DNA from: CAYRJA01 sp964424455
Lineage (GTDB): Bacteria > Bacteroidota > Bacteroidia > Chitinophagales > UBA10324
Assembly: GCA_964424455.1 (NCBI GenBank)
Contig: CAYRJA010000026.1
Span: forward strand, 1 to 32,076
Direction of reading: 5' to 3'
Length of the DNA stretch: 32,076 nt
The notes beneath the pieces were generated by a model. The model was not told the origin of the DNA. It saw nothing but the letters and a program-made list of their open reading frames with translations, and made no database searches. Below, one piece after another: positions 23,959 through 32,076 of this stretch; position 1 is the first letter of the stretch, and each line of letters starts with the position of its first letter. The position numbers were made by a program, and so were the translations under genes.

Positions 23959-26900
23959 TTATTTCATCCTAACTATATTCTTGGTGTAAACACCTTGTTC
24001 AGTTACTAAGCGAACAGTGTACATTCCACTTGGAAGATTAGCTGTCTGGAACTGGAAGTTATACTGTTGGTCAGATACGATTTCACCTCTGTAAATTTCG
24101 GCTACTTTCACTCCGATTACATTATAGACTTCAAGTGTTCCTTGCGTATCTACTGAAGATATAAACTCAATATTCACTTGTGTATTGAACGGATTCGGGT
24201 ATGCATTCAAATTGAACCCGTCAGTGATATTGATATCTGTAATTGTTTCATCTTCCAGGCGCGATGCATTGCAAACTACGGTAAAACATTTCACTGTGTA
24301 GCAACCTTTACAATCTGTTATGGTTACACAATATTGTCCACCACACAAATCTGTAAGGTTCTTAGTACATTTTCCATTTGACCATTTGTACTGGTATCCG
24401 CCTGAGCCACCGGTTACTGATATAATAGTAATCTTACCATTGCATCCATAGCTATTATAGCAGGTTCTGTTTTTGCTGCAATTAGCTACTGTAGCATTTA
24501 CTACTATTTCTGTTGGTTCTTTAACAACTGCTGTTGCTGTTGCTGAACAACCTACTTTGTCAGTTACTGTTACCTTGTAGGTGCCTCCGCTTACTCCAAT
24601 CAGGTTTTTAGTGGTTGCTCCGTTTGACCATTTGTACTGATAGGGAGATGTTCCATATCGTACAGTTAAAGTAACCTCACCATTTTTAGCGCCATAGCAT
24701 GATACGCTCTTGACACATGCACTTACCTTCAAATAACAAACAATCGGGTGGCAAGTAACATATACACAACCTGTTTTAACACAGCCCTTGTTGTCTGTTA
24801 CGGTCACACAATACTGACCTCCGCACAAGCCGCTGATTGACTGAGTTGTTTTACCATTTGACCATTTGTATTTGTATGGAGAAGTTCCATTTGAAGCTGT
24901 AACTGAAGCTGTTCCATTGCAACCGTTTCCACAATTTCCGCTGGATGTGCAGTCAGTATGGTTTAAGTCAATTTCAAGGTTGCAAACAGGAGTGCATTTA
25001 ATCACTATACAGTCAGATATAGAACATCCGTACGAATCTGTAACTGTTACACAGTAGGTTCCACCGCACAAGCCACTGATTGACTTGGTTGATGCGCCTG
25101 TTGACCAGTGATAGGTATAAGTACCATTTCCTCCGGTTGCATTAGCTGTAGCAGTTCCGTTGCAATTGTTCTGACAATTATTGCTGCTGTTACACTCTGT
25201 TCCTGTTACATTCATCTGAATGTTGCAAACAGGGATACATTTAACCACTACACAGTCTGATTTAGTACATCCGTACGAATCTGTAACCGTTACACAGTAG
25301 GTTCCACCGCATAAGCCGCTGATTGACGCATCTGTACTTCCATTTGACCACTGGTAAGTAAATGAACCCTCTGTAGAAACTGAAACTGAAGCTGTTCCAT
25401 TACAATTAGTCTGACAATCCGTACTTGTGGTATTATCAGTTGATGAAACTGTCATATCTATAGCCGGGCTGTCATGGATTATAAAATTATCTGTAGTAGA
25501 GCACTCTCCTTCTGTCACTGTTACAGAATAGGTTCCTGCGCAAAGTCCGCTAATATCCTCTGTGGTTGCTCCATTTGACCATGTGTAGGTCTGTGTGCCC
25601 TTGAATCCTGATACTGTAATATTAATTGAGCCCACACAGCGTCCGCATTTAGTGTCTATGGTCTCTCCTGAGATACTTACTTCACATTCATCACCACCAC
25701 CCTGACACTCAACAACTGCATTAATAGAGGAGGTACAACCGAAGAAGTCCGTAACCGTTACAGAATAGGTTCCTGCGCAAAGTCCGCTAATATCCTCTGT
25801 TGTGGCTCCGTTTGACCAATTGTACGCATAAGGAGCTGTGCCATCCGTAACGGTAAGATCAACTGAACCGATACAATCTCCCGGAACATTACAATTGCCT
25901 GCATTTACAACCGACGTTGAAAGTACAATCGGATTATCTGACTGAATCGGCATAAAGATGGAAGCTGTACATCCATTAGCATCTGTAACGGTAAGGAAGT
26001 AAGGTCCATCACATAATCCTGTTGCATCTTTAGTGGTCTGTCCATTTGACCACAGGTAAGTGTATGGTTCTGCTCCTCCATATACATCTACAAAGATTTT
26101 ACCTTCACACAATCCTGCACAATGATTGTTTTCACAATAGCAGTTAGGTATAATAATCAATCCTGGAGGACCAACTATTTCAATACAAGCTTCTGCAGTA
26201 CATCCATAGTAATCTGTTACAGTTACACAATAGGTGCCGGAACACAAATTACTAATAGTTGCATCTGTTTCGCCATTACTCCACAGATAAGTGTAAGGTC
26301 CGATACCTCCCTGGTTTCCGTATTTGTCAGGAACTGATGGAGAAACGGATACTGTAGCTGTTCCATCACATGCCCCTGCACAAGATTCATCCGTTTTGCT
26401 CATTGATATTTGCATTGCTCCGAGCGTATGAATCGGCATAAAGGCTGTTGCTGAACAACCATTCTGATCTGTTACAGTTAATGAATAAGTACCATCACAC
26501 AATCCTGATGCATCTTCAATAGTTTGTCCGTCTGACCACAAGAAAGTATATGGAGGTGTTCCGCCTGATACCTGAGTGGGGATTGCGCCTATACACTGTC
26601 CTGCGCAATGATTATGAACACACTGCTGAATAATCACTATTGCAGGAGGTTCTGCAACCACTATACAACCGCTTGCTGTACAACCCTGCTGGTCAGTTAC
26701 AGTTACACAGTATGTTCCTGCACAAAGTTCATCTATGCTGCTGCTGGTTGATCCGCTTGCATCATTCCACTTATAAGTATAAGGTGCTGTACCTCCTGAT
26801 ACTTCTACTGAAGCAGTACCATCACAATAGCCCTTACAGCTTACATCCTTTTTAGATAAATTCAAACTAATCTGTGCCGGTTTGCCAATCTCTACACATA

Positions 26901-27137
26901 CGCTCTTGGTACATCCGTGTGCATCTGTTACAGTTACGCAGTAGGTTCCTGCACAAAGTCCGCTGATGCTGTTTCCGGTCGATCCGTTTGCATCATTCCA
27001 CTTGTAAGTGTAAGGAGCAGTTCCGCCGCTTGCGGCTACTGTTGCAGTGCCATCACAAGTCTCATAACAACTCTGGTTCGTGCCTCTGCCTTCTGCCTTT
27101 AATGGCTCCGGCTGATTAATCTCTATACATGTGCTAA
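23959..27137 (-). CDS. Giant cysteine-rich SprB-type repeat protein, C-terminal part (5' side lost in gap)
   Basis: The downstream part of a giant surface protein: 1058 residues visible after the gap. It contains about 12 repeats of 75-85 residues and a type A T9SS sorting domain (about the last 90 residues; FNLNAYPNPFNTQVNIEF, then LPSGMYTVRLVTEQG). The typical unit reads SCxxxCDGTA, SGGTAPYTYKW, SISGLCAGTYCVTVTD, GCTxxxCV, which is the SprB repeat pattern with about six cysteines. SprB of Flavobacterium is a gliding adhesin exported by T9SS; a similar adhesin or surface-fibre role is plausible here. The gap placeholder puts this part out of frame with the N-terminal half, but both are surely one gene. 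Confidence 0.88.
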
Positions 27138-29275
27138 NNNNNNNNNNNNNNNNNNNNNNNNNNNNNNNNNNNNNNNNNNNNNNNNNNNNNNNNNNNNNNN
27201 NNNNNNNNNNNNNNNNNNNNNNNNNNNNNNNNNNNNNATACGCTCTTGGTACATCCGTGTGCATCTGTTACAGTTACGCAGTAGGTTCCTGCGCAAAGTC
27301 CGCTGATGCTGCTGCCAGTTGAGCCCTGTTGATCGTTCCATTTATAAGTGTAAGGAGCAGTACCACCGCTTGCTGATACTGTTGCAGTACCATCACAAGT
27401 CTCATAGCAACTCTGATCCTTTTTTGATTTATTTAAAACTAACTCTTCCGGCTGCGTCAGAATTCTGCAACTTACACACACACAACCATTTTGATCTGTT
27501 ACAGTTACACAATAAGTTCCTGCGCTCAATCCTGAAATACTTTGAGTCGTCTGACCATTTACGCTCCATTTATATGTATAAGGAGCTGTACCGCCTGAAG
27601 CTGTTACATTAGCTACTCCATTTTTATCGCCATAGCACAATAACTGAGGACAATCAGCGTAACAAACCAACTGTTGAGGTTTTGTAACAACTAAACATTC
27701 GCTTGCTGTACATCCGTTTTTGTCAGTTACTGTTACACAATATGTTCCTGCGCAAAGTCCGCTAATGCTACTGCCGGTTGATCCCTGCTGGTTATTCCAC
27801 TTATAGGTATAGGGTGAAGTGCCGCCACTTACTGAAACACTTGCTTTTCCATCGCATTTGTCAAAACAACTCTGATTCTTAACTGTTTTCTCAATTGTTA
27901 ATGGGTGAAGCGTTCCGCCTATTACAACACAATCTTCTGTCTTACAACCGTTCTTGTCGGTTACTGTTACACAATAAGTACCGGGGCAAAGATTGCTTAT
28001 ATTATTGCTGTTTGCTGAAGTGTGACCCCAATGATAAGTGTAAGGAGCAGTTCCGCCTGATACATTTGCTGTAGCATTTCCATCACATGCCTGATAGCAA
28101 CTTGCATCGCTTCCTGTTAGATTTAATGCTAAAAGCTCGGGCTCTATAATTACTTTACAATCTGATGCTGTACATCCGTTTTTGTCAGTTACTGTTACAC
28201 AGTATGTTCCTGCGCAAAGTCCGCTGATACTGCTGCCGGTTGATCCACCTGCATCATTCCACTTGTAAGTATAAGGAGTAGTACCGCCACTTACTGATAC
28301 TGTAGTACTTCCATCACAATATTTATAACATGAAACATTCTTTGAATTGAAAGCAGTAAAAACAATAGCATCCGGTTGTTTCACTTCAATACAAACGCTG
28401 CTACCGCAGCCATTTTGATCTGTTACACTCACACAATAAGTTCCGGCACACAATCCTGTAATCACGTTTGATGTGCCTGCATGACCTGTCCAGCTATAAG
28501 TATAAGGAGCAGTTCCACCGCTAACGGCAACTGCTGCAGAGCCGTCACAGGATTGATAACATCTCAGATCTGTGCTTCTTGGTATAAGCACTAATGGATC
28601 CGGCTGATTGATAACCACGCAATCAAATGCTGTACAACCGTTATAATCTGTTACTGTCACACAATATGTTCCCACACAAAGATTACTAATAGAACTTGTA
28701 GTAGCTCCCCCTGGACTCCATATATAATTAAAAGGAGCAGTTCCGCCACTTACAGATGCAGAAGCTACTCCATCACATGAGCCATAACAAGAATTATCCG
28801 TTTTATTAACGGATAAAGAAACAGAAGGACTTGATGCTATTTGCCCATAAAAGACAGATTTGCATCCCTTATCGGTTGTAACTGTAACAGCATAAGTTCC
28901 GGCACACAACCCTGTCATATCCTGAGTCGTTCCTCCATTATGCGACCAGTTATAAGTCCATCCTGTTGTAGAAGTTCCCGGAGGATAAAATTCAAGGTCA
29001 ATGACTCCGTTACAAACATCCTTACAAACATTGTTGCAACTCATGTAACCAATAGTCTGATATCCCTGAGGGACTGTAACCTGAGTAGAAGCAACCAATC
29101 CTGTTGCATCTGTTACAGTAACAGAAAAACTACCTGCTTTCACATTATTCAGGTTCTTTACTGTCCTTCCATTTGACCACAAGTAAGTGTACGGAGAAGT
29201 CCCGCCGCTCACTGTAAGCTGAATTGAGCCATTTGCACCTCCATAACAGGTCGGTGCGACAGCCGTTGCGCCTAA
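24262..29275 (-). repeat. Array of about 21 cysteine-rich SprB-type repeats, with an assembly gap
   Basis: Nine repeats lie on the 5' side of the gap and about twelve on the 3' side, each about 225-255 bp. Units near the gap are almost identical at DNA level: 27238-27311 matches 26898-26971 with one mismatch. Sub-types group in blocks. This is a protein-coding repeat and not a CRISPR array. Confidence 0.88.
27138..27237. other. Assembly gap (100 N) inside the repeat array
   Basis: Exactly 100 N, the usual placeholder for a gap of unknown size. It falls inside near-identical repeats, which explains the failed assembly. Flanking codons suggest that a whole number of repeats is missing (see findings). 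Confidence 0.97.
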
Positions 29276-29422
29276 TACAAACGGTGGGGCTGTAACTGCC
29301 GAACTGTTTAGTTTAGCGCTTTCACTGTTGACATAGTCAATTGCAAAGCCGTTGGAAACTGAGAAACTAATCATCAGACAACAACAAAGCAGCGTGATAA
29401 TCGAAGTAGATTTGATTTTCAT
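27238..29422 (-). CDS. Giant cysteine-rich SprB-type repeat protein, N-terminal part (3' side lost in gap)
   Basis: The upstream part of the same gene: 728 residues before the gap. The start at 29422 (MKIKSTSIITLLCCCLMIS) is preferred because it gives a proper signal peptide ending near NGFA; an ATG 38 codons further up places a long polar stretch before it and would include the likely promoter. A short linker is followed by nine SprB-type repeats. The first two have fewer cysteines; from the third on the six-cysteine pattern SCxxxCDG, LCAGTYC, GCTxxxC is regular. Together with the C-terminal part at least 1786 residues are visible. Export through Sec and then T9SS is expected. Confidence 0.88.
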
Positions 29423-29751
29423 AATCTGTAAGTTTTGAATCATTGGTTGAGTTAATTTATTTTCTATTTCTAAAATTGAGAGAGCAAATATAGAATCGGT
29501 CAAAAGCGCAGTATAAGCTATTCGATGAAATGCCATAATTATTCGCCATGTTTTTTATTTTATCGGATATTCATTTTGATTTAGATGTGGAGTGAAAAGG
29601 GGTTTTTGTTCTATTTCTGTCTAAATGGTATTGGTTATTAATATTTCGTACTTATAGAACTACAATCTAAATGTCTGCTTTAGTATCAATACAAAGAAAC
29701 CAAGAGTGCTTCTCCAAATTCGTTTACTTCTGAAAGACATTATGAATCTGC
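29423..29751. other. Intergenic region upstream of the giant repeat gene
   Basis: About 330 bp between the repeat-protein start and the end of the E1 gene, both leftward. It holds a TATATTTG -7 candidate, listed separately. I see no gene, RNA or strong terminator hairpin for the E1 gene. Confidence 0.6.
29485..29492 (-). promoter_or_regulatory. Candidate -7 promoter element for the giant repeat gene
   Basis: The minus strand reads TATATTTG (exact TAnnTTTG), 62 bp before the preferred start codon. It is the same octamer at about the same distance as in front of the peptidase operon, so the two secreted modules may be expressed alike. Confidence 0.45.
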
Positions 29752-31740
29752 TTAATAAGAAGTGATTTCCTTCATCTTCTCTATAAGTCGTTTCTTGGCA
29801 AGAAAATTATTTTCAAGCTGGATAGAGAATGGTACAGGAGTATCAAGCGATGCTACACGCATAACAGGCGCATCAAGATATTGGAAGCAGTTTTCAGAAA
29901 TAAATGCAGCAACCTCCCCCCCAATTCCACCGGTTAGACAATCTTCGTGCAGTATTAATACTTTTCCAGTTTTCTTAACTGTTGTTGTAATTGCTTCTTT
30001 ATCAAAAGGAAGCAGTGTTCGCAAATCCAATATATCAGCCGAGAACTCAGGAATTTGTTCTTTAAGGTTTGAAACGGTGTCCATAGCCCAGTGGACACCC
30101 GCCCCATAAGTGATAACAGATAAATCACTTCCTTCCTGTAACAGTTTTGCTTTCCCGATTTCTATTGTGTAATATTCTTCGGGCACATTGCCTGTTACAG
30201 AGCGATATAGTGCTTTGTGCTCAAAAAATAATATTGGATTGGGGTCTTCAAATGATGCAGTCAATAATCCTTTTGCATCATAAGGATTACTTGGATAAAC
30301 TACTTTTAGACCTGGCGTATGAACAAACCATGCTTCATTACTCTGAGAGTGAAAAGGTCCCGCACCTACGCCTGCACCTGTAGGCATACGTACTACTACA
30401 TCTGCTTTTTGCCCCCAGCGATAGTGTGACTTCGCCAGATTATTGATGATTTGATTAAACCCCATTGTAACAAAATCTGCAAACTGCATTTCTACCATAC
30501 TCTTAAATCCCTTAATAGATAATCCTAACGCTGCACCCAAAATTGCAGATTCACACAATGGCGTGTTGCGTACTCTATCTTTTCCAAACGCATGGATAAA
30601 TCCTTCTGTTATTTTAAATACTCCGCCATATTCGGCAATATCCTGTCCCATCAGAATCAGATTTGGAAATTTCTGCATACTCTGTTTCAGTCCTTCTGAA
30701 ATTGCATCCACCATACGAATATTTTTGATTTTTCCTTGCGGATTAGTCTGTTTCGGCAGATAAGGAGCATAGACATCTGAAAGTTCTTTTTCAGTATCAG
30801 GAATGATTTCCGGTTCATCAAATACAAGCGTTATCGCTTCCTCAATTTCCTTTATAAAATTATCCTGTATTGTAGTTTTTGCTTCGGGCGATATAATATT
30901 TTGTTCCAGCAAATAACTCTCGAAGTTTATTACCGGATCTTTCTTTATCCATTCTTCAAACAGTTCTTTAGGAACGTATTTTACACCGCTTGCTTCTTCA
31001 TGTCCACGCATACGAAAAGTCATACATTCAACAAGCATTGGCATTTGTTCTTTGATACAGTATTCACGTGCTGCTTTAATGTTGGCATAGACTTCAAGAA
31101 CATTATTTCCGTCAATTGTAACAGATTTCATTCCGTATCCTATTCCCCGATCAGCCAACTGTTTTGCTGCATATTGCTCATTCACCGGAGTAGAAAGTCC
31201 ATAGGCATTATTCTCAATCAAAAAGATCACAGGTAGTCTCCAGACAGAAGCGACATTTAATGCTTCGTGAAAATCTCCTTCTGATGTGCCGCCATCTCCG
31301 GTAAATGCAAGAGAGATTTTATTTTCTTTTTTCAGTTTATGTGCAAGTACAACCCCGTTTGCAACCGTAAGTTGAGGACCCAAATGTGAAATCATACCGA
31401 CGATATGATGAGTGTTGCTTCCGAAATGAAAGCTGCGTTCCCTGCCTTTTGAAAATCCACTTGCTTTCCCCTGCCACTGTGCAAACAACTGTGACAGTTT
31501 CATTTTTCTTGTCGTGAAAACTCCTAAGTTTCTGTGTAACGGAAAAATATATTCATCTTCATCAAGAGCAAGTGTGGCGCCTACTGCTATTGCTTCCTGT
31601 CCGATGCCTGAAAACCATTTGGTTATTTTCCCCTGACGCAACAGATTCAGCATTTTCTCTTCAATTATTCGCGGCTTAACAAGCTCTTTGTAAAACTGAA
31701 TGAGTTTTTCATTAGAAAAATTCTTTCTTTCATATTTCAT
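29752..31740 (-). CDS. Fused 2-oxoacid dehydrogenase E1 component, alpha and beta subunits
   Basis: A 662-residue thiamine-diphosphate enzyme in which the alpha subunit (about 1-335) and beta subunit (about 342-662) of a 2-oxoacid dehydrogenase E1 are joined. The alpha half has the TPP motif GDG (148-150) ending in ENN (176-178) and the RMRGHEEASG segment. The beta half has MGQDIAEYGGVF, TPLCESAILGAALG, HSQSNEAWF and HEDCLTGGIGGEVAA. It decarboxylates a 2-oxoacid (branched-chain or pyruvate) and passes the acyl group to a lipoyl E2; neither E2 nor E3 is in the window. The ATG at 31740 is chosen: a further 41 codons upstream are open but hydrophobic and not family-like. Confidence 0.92.
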   Translation of the reverse strand: MKYERKNFSNEKLIQFYKELVKPRIIEEKMLNLLRQGKITKWFSGIGQEAIAVGATLALDEDEYIFPLHRNLGVFTTRKMKLSQLFAQWQGKASGFSKGRERSFHFGSNTHHIVGMISHLGPQLTVANGVVLAHKLKKENKISLAFTGDGGTSEGDFHEALNVASVWRLPVIFLIENNAYGLSTPVNEQYAAKQLADRGIGYGMKSVTIDGNNVLEVYANIKAAREYCIKEQMPMLVECMTFRMRGHEEASGVKYVPKELFEEWIKKDPVINFESYLLEQNIISPEAKTTIQDNFIKEIEEAITLVFDEPEIIPDTEKELSDVYAPYLPKQTNPQGKIKNIRMVDAISEGLKQSMQKFPNLILMGQDIAEYGGVFKITEGFIHAFGKDRVRNTPLCESAILGAALGLSIKGFKSMVEMQFADFVTMGFNQIINNLAKSHYRWGQKADVVVRMPTGAGVGAGPFHSQSNEAWFVHTPGLKVVYPSNPYDAKGLLTASFEDPNPILFFEHKALYRSVTGNVPEEYYTIEIGKAKLLQEGSDLSVITYGAGVHWAMDTVSNLKEQIPEFSADILDLRTLLPFDKEAITTTVKKTGKVLILHEDCLTGGIGGEVAAFISENCFQYLDAPVMRVASLDTPVPFSIQLENNFLAKKRLIEKMKEITSY

Positions 31741-32000
31741 ACGGTAAAAGTAATCAGTTGAAATGATATGGTCCGGCAGGTGTAATAAGTTTAAAAAAGC
31801 TATCTCTATTACTTTAATAAAAAACCTTATTAGATATTTGGCTAAATAGAAAAGCGCGAACAATTTTGTTGTTCATCTTAACACTTTATAAGTTAGTATT
31901 GAAAATTTGCTGATAAATACTGACTTCAGCCCTCTGCAAGATAAAATTAATTACTTCTTGCATTACATATAGTAATAATGAAATAAAGAAAGAAACAATT

Positions 32001-32024
32001 AGCTAATCCAAAGAAAGATTAGCT
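32001..32024 (-). repeat. Hairpin just downstream of the 16S rRNA 3' end
   Basis: Perfect 8-bp arms AGCTAATC and GATTAGCT with an 8-nt loop, starting 4 bp beyond the mature 16S 3' end. It could be a processing or weak termination structure. The 260 bp between it and the E1 start codon hold no tRNA and no start of 23S that I can recognise. Confidence 0.6.
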
Positions 32025-32028
32025 CTAA

Positions 32029-32076
<48 letters not shown>

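Noticed and set aside
27134..27264. Frameshifted or two separate genes at the gap
   Set aside because: The frame difference comes from the 100-N filler. Repeat phasing on both sides fits a single gene.
20759..29275. CRISPR array
   Set aside because: The repeats are 225-255 bp, coding, and without short spacers.
29423..29536. 38-residue extension of the giant repeat protein
   Set aside because: It would put a polar stretch before the signal peptide and place the TATATTTG promoter box inside the coding region.
23959..29536. Several rightward open frames of 60-111 codons opposite the repeat gene
   Set aside because: They are mirror frames of a biased repeat sequence and look alike only because the coding strand repeats.
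31741..31863. 41-residue N-terminal extension of the E1 protein
   Set aside because: It is hydrophobic and irregular, and family members begin close to MKYERKNFS; a membrane anchor would be unexpected for this cytosolic enzyme.

Overview
The window is an AT-rich Bacteroidota (Bacteroidetes) chromosome segment, probably a draft or metagenome scaffold because it carries a 100-N gap and stops inside a 16S rRNA gene. The phylum call rests on type IX secretion (T9SS) sorting domains on three secreted proteins, SprB-type repeats, TAnnTTTG-like -7 promoter elements, a two-gene methionine synthase, a fused alpha/beta 2-oxoacid dehydrogenase E1 and the general lack of Shine-Dalgarno sequences. I cannot place it below phylum.

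Left part (1-12.7 kb). A phosphate-selective-type porin diverges from a short pterin-4a-carbinolamine dehydratase. Then comes a large leftward Kdp potassium-uptake locus. In transcription order it holds an NtrC-type (sigma54) response regulator, two tandem hairpins (the second a terminator), a candidate -24/-12 promoter, a 94-residue soluble protein, three tiny single-helix membrane peptides (the middle one is KdpF), kdpA, kdpB, kdpC, an outer-membrane porin, a short soluble KdpD (ATPase + USP domains only) and a separate membrane histidine kinase. Two matching 64-bp palindromic elements sit in front of the porin and the kinase. The model I infer is that the kinase and the short KdpD sense potassium or turgor and drive the NtrC-type regulator, which fires the kdp operon from a sigma54 promoter. 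This replaces the classical KdpD/KdpE pair.

Middle part (12.8-19.7 kb). Housekeeping genes: obgE, purN, a secreted T9SS beta-propeller-like protein, then a SAM-I riboswitch controlling methionine synthase split into a homocysteine-binding protein and a folate/B12/activation protein.

Right part (19.7-32.1 kb). An extracellular module: a secreted M64-family metallopeptidase with five exact 75-residue repeats, co-transcribed with a small secreted protein of unknown function, followed by a giant cysteine-rich SprB-type repeat protein (at least 21 repeats, T9SS-exported) interrupted by the assembly gap. After it come a fused E1 alpha/beta 2-oxoacid dehydrogenase and the 3' end of a 16S rRNA gene with no tRNA or 23S gene following it.

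The most notable points are the micro-ORF cluster and sigma54 wiring of the Kdp locus, the paired palindromic elements, the six-cysteine SprB repeat array, and the isolated 16S 3' end.
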